Positions 1-12,877 of a stretch of DNA of 64,000 nucleotides are shown here, piece by piece. The notes under the pieces were generated by a model. It did not search any database. It was not told where the DNA came from and saw nothing but the letters and a program-made list of their open reading frames with translations. The stretch comes from Pomphorhynchus laevis (taxonomy: Eukaryota; Acanthocephala; Palaeacanthocephala; Echinorhynchida; Pomphorhynchidae), in contig WNNJ02002043.1 in the NCBI GenBank assembly GCA_012934845.2, positions 1-64,000 of the forward strand, read 5' to 3'. How positions within the stretch are numbered: the first letter of the stretch is position 1; the number at the start of each line of letters is the position of its first letter. Made by a program: the position numbers and the translations under genes.

Positions 1-3000
1 ATTGATTTTTAATCCAAATTTGCTGCTAAATAACTGGACTTCGATCATCAGCTCCATCAGTCTAATGTATCACTCCGAGACGATCCTAACCACCCAGCAG
101 TCATCGTCAGTCGGATGAAGTGGTTAGGGTACGTTTCGACTGCTTTTGTGATAACTATAAAGACACCAGCAATTCCTCACGATGCTATACGAAACTCAGG
201 TGCAGAAGCGTTTTTACTGGCTTGTTGCGTGTGTGGACCTTCTAGTTATTCTTTATATAAGGCACAAATGCGTATCCGTTGATTACGAGGGCACTGAATT
301 TCTCACAGGATTCCTGAAGGAATGCGTCATTTTATAAATTGTTATTGCGAAAAATCGCTTGAAACTGTGGTCCAGGAGCCAAAGCTGGCTACGATTGATT
401 TTTAATCCATATTTGCTGCTAAATAACTGGACTTCGATCATCAGCTCCATCAGTCTAATGTATCACTCCGAGACGATCCTAACCACCCAGCAGTCATCGT
501 CAGTCGGATGAAGTGGTTAGGGTACGTTTCGACTGCTTTTGTGATAACTATAAAGACACCAGCAATTCCTCACGATGCTATACGAAGCTCAGGTGCAGAA
601 GCGTTTTTACTGGCTTGTTGCGTGTGTGGACCTTCTAGTTATTCTTTATATAAGGCACAAATGCGTATCCGTTGATTACGAGGGCACTGAATTTCTCACA
701 GGATTCCTGAAGGAATGCGTCATTTTATAAATTGTTATTGCGAAAAATCGCTTGAAACTGTGGTCCAGGAGCCAAAGCTGGCTACGATTGATTTTTAATC
801 CATATTTGCTGCTAAATAACTGGACTTCGATCATCAGCTCCATCAGTCTAATGTATCACTCCGAGACGATCCTAACCACCCAGCAGTCATCGTCAGTCGG
901 ATGAAGTGGTTAGGGTACGTTTCGACTGCTTTTGTGATAACTATAAAGACACCAGCAATTCCTCACGATGCTATACGAAACTCAGGTGCAGAAGCGTTTT
1001 TACTGGCTTGTTGCGTGTGTGGACCTTCTAGTTATTCTTTATATAAGGCACAAATGCGTATCCGTTGATTACGAGGGCACTGAATTTCTCACAGGATTCC
1101 TGAAGGAATGCGTCATTTTATAAATTGTTATTGCGAAAAATCGCTTGAAACTGTGGTCCAGGAGCCAAAGCTGGCTACGATTGATTTTTAATCCAATATT
1201 TGCTGCTAAATAACTGGACTTCGATCATCAGCTCCATCAGTCTAATGTATCACTCCGAGACGATCCTAACCACCCAGCAGTCATCGTCAGTCGGATGAAG
1301 TGGTTAGGGTACGTTTCGACTGCTTTTGTGATAACTATAAAGACACCAGCAATTCCTCACGATGCTATACGAAGCTCAGGTGCAGAAGCGTTTTTACTGG
1401 CTTGTTGCGTGTGTGGACTTTCTAGTTATTCTTTATATATGGCACAAATGCGTATCAGTTGATTACGAGAGCACCGAATTTCTCACAGGATTCCAAAAGG
1501 AATGCGTCATTTATACATTGTTATTGCGAAAAATCGCTTGAAACTGTGGTCCAGGAGCCAAAGCTGGCTACGATTGATTTTTAATCCAAATTTGCTGCTA
1601 AATAACTGGACTTCGATCATCAGCTCCATCAGTCTAATGTATCACTCCGAGACGATCCTAACCACCCAGCAGTCATCGTCAGTCGGATGAAGTGGTTAGG
1701 GTACGTTTCGACTGCTTTTGTGATAACTATAAAGACACCAGCAATTCCTCACGATGCTATACGAAGCTCAGGTGCAGAAGCGTTTTTACTGGCTTGTTGC
1801 GTGTGTGTACCTTCTAGTTATTCTTTATATAAGGCACAAATGCGTATCCGTTGATTACGAGGGCACTGAATTTCTCACAGGATTCCAAAAGGAATGCGTC
1901 ATCTTATAAATTGTTATTGCGAAAAATCGCTTGAAACTGTTGTCCAAGAGCCAAAGCTGGCTACGAATGATTTTTAATCCAAATTTGCTGCTAAATAACT
2001 GGAATTCGATCAACGACTCCATCAGTCTAATGTATCACTCCGAGACGATTTTAACCACCCAGCAGCCATCGTCAGTCGGATGAAGTGGTTAGGGTACGTT
2101 TCGATTGCTTTTGTGATTACTATAAAGAGACCAGCAATTCCTCACGATGCTATACTATGCTCAGATGCAGAAGCGTTTTTACTGGCTTGTTGCGTGTGTG
2201 GAACTTCTAGTTATTCTTTATATAATACACAAATGAGTATTTGTTGATTACGAGGGCACTGAATTTCTCACAGGATTTTTAAAGGAATGCGTCATTTATA
2301 AATTGTTATTGCGAAAAATCGCTTGAAACTGTGGTCCAGTAGCCAAAGCTGGCTACGATTGATTTTTAATCCAAATTTGCTGCTAAATAACTAGACTTCG
2401 ATCAACAGCTCCATCAGTCTAATGTATGACTCCGAGACGATCCTAACCACACAGCAGTCATCGTCAGTCGGATGAAGTGGTTAGGGTACGTTTCGATTGC
2501 TTTTGAGATAACTATAAAGACACCAGCAATTCCTTACGATGCTATACGAAACTCAGGTGCAGAAGCGTTTTTACTGGCTTGTTGCGTGTGTGGACCTTCT
2601 AGTTATTCTCTATATAAGGCACAAATGCGTATAACTTGATTACGAAGGCACTGAATTTCTCACAGGATTCCTAAAGGAATGCGTCATGTATAAATTGTGA
2701 TTGCAAAAAATCGCTTGAAACATTGGTCCAGGAGCTAGAGCTGGCTACGATTGATTTTTAATCCAAATTTGCTGCTAAATAACTGGACTTCGATCATCAG
2801 CTCCATCAGTCTAATGTATCACTCCGAGACGATCCTTACAACACAGCAGTCATCGTCAGTCGGATGAAGTGGCTAGGGTACGTTTCGATTGCTTTTGTGA
2901 TTACTATAAAGACACCAGCAATTCCTCACGATGCTATACGAAGCTCAGGTGCAGAAGCGTTTTTACTGGCTTGTTGCGTGTGTGGACCTTCTAGTTATTC

Positions 3001-4510
3001 TTTATATAAGGTACAAATGCGTATCCGATGGTTACCAGGACACTGAATTTCCCACAGAATGCATGAAGGGATGGGTCATTTTATAAATTGTTATTGCGAA
3101 AAATCGCTTGAAACTGTGGTCTAGTAGCCAAAGCTGGCTACGATTGATTTTTAATCCAAATTTGCAGCTAAATAACTGGACTTCGATCATCAGCTCCATC
3201 AGTCTAATGTATCACTCCGAGACGATCCTAACCACCCAGCAGTCATCGTCAGTCGGATGAAGTGGTTAGGGTACGTTTTGATTGCTTTTGTGATAACTAT
3301 AAAGACACCAGCAATTCCTCACGATGCTATACGAAGCTCAGGTGCAGAAGCGTTTTTACTGGCTTGTTGCGTGTGTGGACTTTCTAGTTATTCTTTATAT
3401 AACGCACAAATTTTTATCACTTGATTACGAGGGCACTGAATTTCTCACAGCATTCCTAAAGGAATGCGTCATTTATAAATTGTTATCGAGAAAAATCGCT
3501 TGAAACTGTGGTCCAGTAGCCAAAGCTGGCTACGATTGATTTTTAATCCAAATTTGCTGCTAAATAACTAGACTTCGATCAACAGCTCCATCAGTCTAAT
3601 GTATCATTCCGAGACGATCCAAACCACCCAGCAGTCATCGTCAGTCAGATAAAGTGGTTAGGGTACGTTTTGATTGCTTTTGTGAACACTATATAGACAC
3701 CAGCAATTCCTCACGATGCTATACGAAGCTCAGGTGCAGAAGCGTTTTTACTGGCTTGTTGCATGTGTGGACCTTCTAGTTATTCTTTATATATGGCACA
3801 AATGCGTATCAGTTGATTACGAGAGCACTGAATTTCTCACATGATTTCTGAAGGAATGCGTCATTTATAAATTGTTATTGCAAAAAATCGCTTGAAACTG
3901 TGGTCCAGGAGCTAAAGCTGGCTACGATTGATTTTTAATCCAAATTGCTGCTAAATAACTGGACTTCGATCACCAGCTCCAACAGTCTAATGTATCTCTC
4001 CGAGACGATCCTAACCACCCAGTTGTCATCGTCAGTCGGATGAAGTGGTTAGGGTACGTTTTGACTGCTTTTGTGATAACTAAAAAGACACCAGCAATTT
4101 CTTACGATGATATACGAAGCTCAGGTGCTAAAGCGTTTTTACTGGCTTGTTGCGTGTGTGGACCTTCTAGTTATTCTTTATATAAGGCACAAATGCGTAT
4201 CCGTTGATTACTAGGGCACTGAATTTCTCACAGGATTCCTGAAAGAATGCGTCATCTTATAAATTTTTAATGCGAAAAATCGCCTTAAACTGTTGTCCAA
4301 GAGCCAAAGCTGGCTACGAATGATTTTAATCCAAATATGCTGCTAAATAACTGGAATTCGATCATCGACTCCATCAGTCTAATGTATCACTCCGAGACGA
4401 TCCTAACCACCCAGCAGTCATCGTCTGTTTGATGAAGTGGTTAGGGTACGTATCGATTGCATTTGTGATAACTATATAGACACCAGCAATTCCTTACGAT
4501 GCTATACGAA

Positions 4511-4630
4511 ATAATTGGACTTCAATCAATTAATTAATCAATAATAGGTTATTATTCAATAGTTAATTGAATAATTAATTAATCAATAATAGTTAATTAT
4601 TCAATAGTTAATTCAATCAATTAACTTCAA
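4511..4630. repeat. 120-bp AT-rich insert in the satellite, copy 1
   Basis: A stretch built from TTAATTA, CAATAATAG and TTAATTATTCAATAG words interrupts the 393-bp monomer. The sequence ATAATTGGACTTCAATCA stands at both ends, at 4511 and 4631, so the insert looks like a block added by duplication of that short sequence. Inside, two near-copies of a ~50-bp AT word are partly self-complementary. This copy carries the variant AATAGGTTATTATT, which is shared only with the copy at 13,664. Confidence 0.9.
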
Positions 4631-7600
4631 ATAATTGGACTTCAATCATCAGCTCCATCAGTCTAATGTATCACTCCAAAACGATCCTAACTACCCAGCA
4701 GTCATCGTCAGTCGGATGATGTGGTTAGGGTACGTTTCGCCTGCTTTTGTGATAACTATAAAGACACCAGCAATTCCTCACGATGCTATACGAAGCACAG
4801 GTGCAGAAGCGTTTTTACTGGCTTGTTGCGTGTGAACCTTCTAGTTATTCTTTATATAAGACACAAATGCGTATCCGTTGATTACGAAGGCACTGAATTT
4901 CTAACAGGATTGCTAAAGGAATGCGTCATTTATAAATTGTTATTGCGAAAAATCGTTTGAAACTCTGGTCCAGGAGCCAAAGCTGGCTACGATTGATTTT
5001 TAATCCAAATTTGCAGCTAAATAACTGGACTTCGATCATCAGCTCCATCAGTCTAATGTATCACTCCGAGACGATCCTAACTACACAGCAGTCATCGTCA
5101 GTCGGATGAAGTGGTTAGGGTACGTTACGACTGCTTTTGTGATAACTATAAAGACACCAACAATTCCTCACGATGCTATACGAAGCACAGGTGCAGAAGC
5201 GTTTTTACTGGCTTGTTTGCGTGTAGACCTTCTAGTTATTCTTTATATAAGGCACAAATGCGTATCCGTTGATAACGAGGGCACGGAATTTCTCACAGTA
5301 TTCCTACAGGAATGCGTCATTTATATATTGTCTTTGCGAAAAATCGCTTGAAACTGTGGTCCAGGAACCAAAGCTGGCTACGATTGATTTTTAATCAAAA
5401 TTTGCTGCTAAATAACTAGACTTCGATCATCAGCTCCATTAGTCTAAAGTATCACTCCGAGACGATCCTAACCACCCAGCAGTCATCGTCAGTCGGATGA
5501 AGTGGTTAGGGTAAGTTTCGACTGCTTATGTGATAACAATTAAGACACCAGCAATTCATCACGATGCTATACGAAGCTCAGGTGCAGAAGAGTTTTTCAG
5601 GCTTGTTGCATTTGTGGACCTTCTAGTAGTTCTTTATATAAGGTACAAATTCGTATCCGTTGATTACCAGGACACTGAATTTCTCACAGGATTCCTAAAG
5701 GGATGCGTCATTTTATAAATTGTTATTGCGAAAAATCGCTTGAAACTGTGGTCCAGTAGCCAAAGCTGGCTACGATTGATTTCTAATCCAAATTTGCAGC
5801 TCAAATACTGGTTTTCGATCATCAGCTCCATCAGTCTAATGTATCACTCCCAGACCATCAAAACCACCCAGCAGTCATCGTCAGTCGGATGAAGTGGTTA
5901 GTGTACGTTTCGATTGCTTTTGTGATAACTATAAAGACACCAGCAATTCCTCACGATGCTACACGACGCTCAGGTGCAGAAGCGTTTTTACTGGCTTGTT
6001 GCGTGTGTGGACCATCTAGTTATTCTTTATATAAGGCACAAATGCGTACCACTTGATTACGAGGGCACTGAATTTCTCACTAGATTCCTAAAGGAATGCG
6101 TCATTTTAAAAATTGTTATCGCGAAAAATCGCCTGAAACTGTGGTCCAGGAGCCAAAGCTGGCTACGATTGATTTTTAATCCAAATTTGCTGCTAAATAA
6201 CTGAACTTCAATCATCAGCTCCATCAGTCTAATGTATCACTATGAGACGATCCTAACAACCCAGCAGTCATCGTCAGTCGGTTGAAGTGGTTAAAGTACG
6301 TTTCGATTGCTTTTGTGATAACTATAAAGACACCAGCAATTCCTCACGATGCTATACGAAGCTTAGGTGCAGAAGCGTTTTTACTAGCATGCTGCGTGTG
6401 TGTACCTTTTAGTTATTCTTTATATAAGGCACAAATGCGTATCCGTTGATTACGAAGGCACTGAATTTCTCACAGGATTCCTAAAGGAATGCGTCATTTA
6501 TAAATTGTTTTTGCGAAAAATCGCTTGAAACTCTGGTCCAGGAGCCAAAGCTGGCTACAATTGATTTTTAATCCAAATTTGCTGCTAAATAACTGGAATT
6601 CGATGATCAGCTCCATCAGTCTAATGTATCAATCCGAGACGAAACTTAACACCCAGCAGTCATCGTCAGTCGGATGAAGTGGTTAGGGTACGTTTCGATT
6701 GCTATTGTGATAACTATAAAGACACCAGCAATTCCTCACGATGCTATACGAAGCTCAGGTGTAGAAGCGTTTTTACTGGCTTGTTGCGTGTGTAGATCTT
6801 CTAGTTATTATTTATATAAGGTACAAATGCGTATCCGTTGATTAACAGGGCACTGAATTTCTCACAGGATTCCTGAAGGAATGCGTCATTTTATAAATTG
6901 ATATTGCGAAAAATCGTTTGAAACTGTGGTCCAGGAGCCGAAGCTGGCTACGATTGATTTTTTAATCTAAATTTGCTGCTAAATAACAGGACTTCGATCA
7001 TCAGCTCCGTCAGTCTAATGTATCACTCCGAGACGATCCTAACCACCCAGCAGTCATCGTCAGTCGGATGAAGTGGTTAGGGTACGTTTCGATTGCTTTT
7101 GTGATAACTATAAAGACACCGGCAATTTCTCACGATGCTATACGAAGCTCAGGTGCAGAAGCGTTTTTACTGGCTTGTTGCGTGTGTGGACCTTCTAGTT
7201 ATTCTTTATAAAAGGTACAAATGCGTAACCGTTGATTACCAGGGCACTGAATTTCTCACAGGATTCCTGAAGGAATGCGTCATTTTGTAAATTGTTATTG
7301 CGAAAAATCGCTTGAAACTGTGTTCCAGGAGCCAAAGCTGGCTACGATTGATTTTTAATCCAAATTTGCAGCTAAACAACTGGACTTCGATCATTAGCTC
7401 CATCAGTCTAATGTATCACTCCCAGACCATCATAACAACCCAGCAGTCATCGTCAGTCGGATGAAGTGGTTAGGGTACGTTTCGATTGCTTTTGTGATAA
7501 CTATAAAGACACCAGCAATTCATCACGATGCCACACGAAGCTCAGGTGCAGAAGCGTTTTTACTGGCTTGTTGCGTGTGTAGACCTTCTAGATATTCTTT

Positions 7601-10600
7601 ATATAAGGCACAAATGCGTACCACTTGATTACGAGGGCACTGAATTTCTCACAGGATTCCTAAATGAATGCGTCATTTATAAATTGTAATCGCGAAAAAT
7701 CGCCTGAAAATGTGGTCCAGGAGCCATAGCTGGCTACGATTGATTTTTAATCCAAATTTGCTGCTAAATATTTGAACTTCGATCATCAGCTCCATCAGTC
7801 TAATGTATCACTCCGAGACGATCCTAACCACCCAGCAGTCATCGTCAGTCGGATGAAGTAGTTAGGGTACGTTTCGATTGCTATTGTGATAACTATAAAG
7901 ACACCAGCAATTCCTCACGATGCTATACGAAGCTCAGGTATAGAAGCGTTTTTACTGGCTTGTTGCGTGTGTAGATCTTCTAGTTATTATTTATATAAGG
8001 TACAAATGCGTATCCGTTGATTAACAGGGCACTGAATTTCTCACAGGATTCCTGAAGGAATGCGTCATTTTATAAATTGATATTGCGAAATTCGCTTGAA
8101 ACTGTGTTCATGGAGCCAAAGCTGGCTAGGATTGATTTTTAATCAAAATTTGCAGCTAAACAACTGGACTTCGATCATCAGCTCCATCAGTCTAATGTAT
8201 CACTCCCAGACCATCATAACCACCTAGCAGTCATCGTCAGTCGGATGAAGTGGTTAGGGTACGTTTCGATTGCTTTTGTGATAACTATAAAGACACCAGC
8301 AATTCATCACGATGCCACACGAAGCTCAGGTGCAGAAGCGTTTTTACTGGCTTGTTGCGTGTGTAGACCTTCTAGATATTCTTTATATAAGGCACAAATG
8401 CGTACCACTTGATTACGAGGGCACTGAATTTCTCACAGGATTCCTAAATGAATGCGTCATTTATAAATTGTAATCGCGAAAAATCGCCTGAAAATGTGGT
8501 CCAGGAGCCATAGCTGGCTACGATTGATTTTTAATCCAAATTTGCTGCTAAATATTTGAACTTCGATCATCAGCTCCATCAGTCTAATGTATCACTCCGA
8601 GACGATCCTAACCACCCAGCAGTCATCGTCAGTCGGATGAAGTAGTTAGGGTACGTTTCGATTGCTTTTGTGAAAACTATAAAGACACCAGCAATTCCTC
8701 ACGATGCTATACGAAGCTCAGGTGCAGAAGCGTTTTTACTGGCTTGTTGCGTGTGTGGACCTTCTAGTTATTCTTTATAAAAGGTACAAATGCGTAACCG
8801 TTGATTACCAGGGCACTGAATTTCTCACAGGATTCCTGAAGGAATGCGACATTTTGTAAATTGATATTGCGAAAAATCGCTTGAAACTGTGTTCATGGAG
8901 CCAATGCTGGCTAGGATTGATTTTTAATCAAAATTTGCAGCTAAACAACTGGACTTCGATCATCTGCTCCATCAGTCTAATGTATCACTCCCAGACCATC
9001 ATAACAACCCAGCAGTCATCGTCAGTCGGATGAAGTGGTTAGGGTACGTTTCGATTGCTTTTGTGATAACGATAAAGACACCAGCAATTCCTCACGATGC
9101 CACACGAAGCTCAGGTGCAGAAGCGTTTTTACTGGCTTGTTGCGTGTGTAGACCTTCTAGATATTCTTTATATAAGGCACAAATGCGTACCACTTGATTA
9201 CGAGGGCACTGAATTTCTCACAGGATTCCTAAAGGAATGCGTCATTTATAAATTGTTATCGCGAAAAATCGCCGGAAAATGTGGTCCAGGAGCCAAAGCT
9301 GGCTACGATTGATTTTTAATCCAAATTTGCTGCTAAATACCTGGACTTCAATCATCAGCTCCATCAGTCTAATGTATCACTCCGAGACGATCCTAACCAC
9401 CCAGCAGTCATCATCAGTCGGATGATGTGGTTAGGGTAAGTTTCGCCTGCTTTTGTGATAACTATAAAGACACCAGCAATTCCTCACGCTTGTTGCGTGT
9501 GTGGACCTTCTAGTTATTCTTTATATAAGAAACAAATCCGTATCCGTTGATTACGAAGGCACTGAATTTCTAACAGGATTGCTAAAGGAATGCGTCATTT
9601 ATAAATTGTTTTTGCGAAAAATCGCGTGAAACTGTGGTCTAGGAGCCAAAGCTGGCTACAATTGATTTTTAATCCAAATTTGCTGCTAAAAAACTGGACT
9701 TCGATCATCAGCTCTATCAGTCTAATGTATCATTCCGAGACGATCCAAACCAACCAGCAGTCATCGTCAGTCAGGTGAAGTGGTTAGGGTACGTTTCGCC
9801 TGCTTTTGTGAACACTATATAGACACCAGCAATTCCTTACGATGCTATACGAAGCTCAGTTGCAGAAGCGTTTTTACTGGCTTGTTGCGTGTGTGGACCT
9901 TCTAGTTATTCTTAATATTAGGCACAAATGCGTATCCGTTGATTACGAGGGCACTGAATTTCTCACAGGATTCCTAAATGAATGCGTCATTTATTAATTG
10001 TTATTGCGAAAAATCGCTTGAAACACTGGTCCAGGAGCCAAAGCTGGCTACGATTGAGTTTTAATCCAAATTTGCTGATAAATAACTGACTTCGATCATC
10101 AGCTCCATCAGTCTAATGTATCAATCCGAGAAGATCCTAACCACCCAGCAGTCATCGTAAGTCGGATGAAGTGGTTAGGGTACGTTTCGACTGCTTTTGT
10201 GATAACTATAAAGACACCAGCAATTCCTCACGATGCTATACGAATCTCAGGTGCAGAAGCGTTTTTACTGGCTTGTTGCATGTGTGGACCTTTATTTATT
10301 CTTTATATATGGCACAAATGCGTACAGTTGATTTCGAGAGCACTGAATTTCTCACAGGATTTCTGAAGGAATGCGTCATCTTATAAATTTTAAATGCGAA
10401 AAATCGCCTTAAACTGTTTCCAAGAGCCAAAGCTGGCTACGAATGATTTTTAATCCAAATATGCTGCTAAATAACTGGAATTCGATCATCGACTCCATTA
10501 GTCTAATGTATCACTCCGAGACGATCCTAACCACCCAGCAATCATCGTCAGTTTGATGAAGTGGTTAGGGTACGTTTCGATTGCTTTTATGATAACTATA

Positions 10601-10634
10601 TAGACACCAGCAATTCCTTACGATGCTATACGAA

Positions 10635-10754
10635 ATAATTCGACTTCAATCAATTAATTAATCAATAATAGTTAATTATTCAATAGTTAATTGAATAATT
10701 AATTAATCAATAATAGTTAATTATTCAATAGTTAATTCAATCAATTAACTTCAA
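10635..10754. repeat. 120-bp AT-rich insert in the satellite, copy 2
   Basis: Same insert as at 4511, with boundaries at 10,635 and 10,755 marked by the flanking ATAATT(G/C)GACTTCAATCA repeats. It has the form AATAGTTAATTATTC, shared with the copy at 19,000, so copies 2 and 4 are closest relatives. Confidence 0.9.
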
Positions 10755-12877
10755 ATAATTGGACTTCAATCATCAGCTCCATCAGTCTAATGTATCACTC
10801 CGAGACGATCCTAACCACCCAGCAGTCATCGTCAGTCGGATGAAGTGGTTAGGGTACGTTTCGATTGCTTTTGTGATAACTATAAAGACACCAGCAATTC
10901 CTCACGATGCTATACGAAGCTCAGGTGCAGAAGCGTTTTTACTGGCTTGTTGCGTGTGTGGACCTTCTAGTTATTCTTTATATAAGGCACAAATGCGTAT
11001 CCGTTGATTACGAGGGCACTGAATTTCTCACAGGATTCCTGAAGGAATGCGTCATTTATAAATTGTTATTGCGAAAAATCGCTTGAAACTGTGGTCCAGG
11101 AGCCAAAGCTGGCTACGATTGATTTTTAATCCAAATTTGCTGCTAAATAACTGGACTTCGATCATCAGCTCCATCAGTCTAATGTATCACTCCGAGACGA
11201 TCCTAACCACACAGCAGTCATCGTCAGTCGGATGAAGTGGTTAGGGTACGTTTCGACTGCTTTTGTGATAACTATAAAGACACCAGCAATTCCTCACGAT
11301 GCTATACGAAGCTCAGGTGCAGAAGCGTTTTTACTGGCTTGTTGCGTGTGTGGACCTTCTAGTTATTCTTTATATAAGGCACAAATGCGTATCCGTTGAT
11401 TACGAGGGCACTGAATTTCTCACAGGATTCCTGAAGGAATGCGTCATTTTATAAATTGTTATTGCGAAAAATCGCTTGAAACTGTGGTCCAGGAGCCAAA
11501 GCTGGCTACGATTGATTTTTAATCCAAATTTGCTGCTAAATAACTGGACTTCGATCATCAGCTCCATCAGTCTAATGTATCACTCCGAGACGATCCTAAC
11601 CACCCAGCAGTCATCGTCAGTCGGATGAAGTGGTTAGGGTACGTTTCGACTGCTTTTGTGATAACTATAAAGACACCAGCAATTCCTCACGATGCTATAC
11701 GAAGCTCAGGTGCAGAAGCGTTTTTACTGGCTTGTTGCGTGTGTGGACCTTCTAGTTATTCTTTATATAAGGCACAAATGCGTATCCGTTGATTACGAGG
11801 GCACTGAATTTCTCACAGGATTCCTAAAGGAATGCGTCATTTTATAAATTGTTATTGCGAAAAATCGCTTGAAACTGTGGTCCAGGAGCCAAAGCTGGCT
11901 ACGATTGATTTTTAATCCAAATTTGCTGCTAAATAACTGGACTTCGATCATCAGCTCCATCAGTCTAATGTATCACTCCGAGACGATCCTAACCACCCAG
12001 CAGTCATCGTCAGTCGGATGAAGTGGTTAGGGTACGTTTCGATTGCTTTTGTGATAACTATAAAGACACCAGCAATTCCTCACGATGCTATACGAAGCTC
12101 AGGTGCAGAAGCGTTTTTACTGGCTTGTTGCGTGTGTGGACCTTCTAGTTATTCTTTATATAAGGCACAAATGCGTATCACGTTGATTACGAGGGCACTG
12201 AATTTCTCACAGGATTCCTAAAGGAATGCGTCATTTATAAATTGTTATTGCGAAAAATCGCTTGAAACTGTGGTCCAGGAGCCAAAGCTGGCTACGATTG
12301 ATTTTTAATCCAAATTTGCTGCTAAATAACTGGACTTCGATCATCAGCTCCATCAGTCTAATGTATCACTCCGAGACGATCCTAACCACCCAGCAGTCAT
12401 CGTCAGTCGGATGAAGTGGTTAGGGTACGTTTCGACTGCTTTTGTGATAACTATAAAGACACCAGCAATTCCTTACGATGCTATACGAAGCTCAGTTGCA
12501 GAAGCGTTTTTACTGGCTTGTTGCGTGTGTGGACCTTCTAGTTATTCTTAATATTAGGCACAAATGCGTATCCGTTGATTACGAGGGCACTGAATTTCTC
12601 ACAGGATTCCTAAATGAATGCGTCATTTATAAATTGTTATTGCGAAAAATCGCTTGAAACTCTGGTCCAGGAGCCAAAGCTGGCTACGATTGATTTTTAA
12701 TCTAAATTTGTTGATAAATAACTGGACTTCGATCATCAGCTCCATCATTCTAATGTATCAATCCGAGACGATCCTAACCACCCAGCAGTCATCGTAAGTC
12801 GGATGAAGTGGTAAAGTACGTTTCGACTGCTTTTGTGATAACTATAAAGACACCAGCAATTCCTCACGATGCTATAC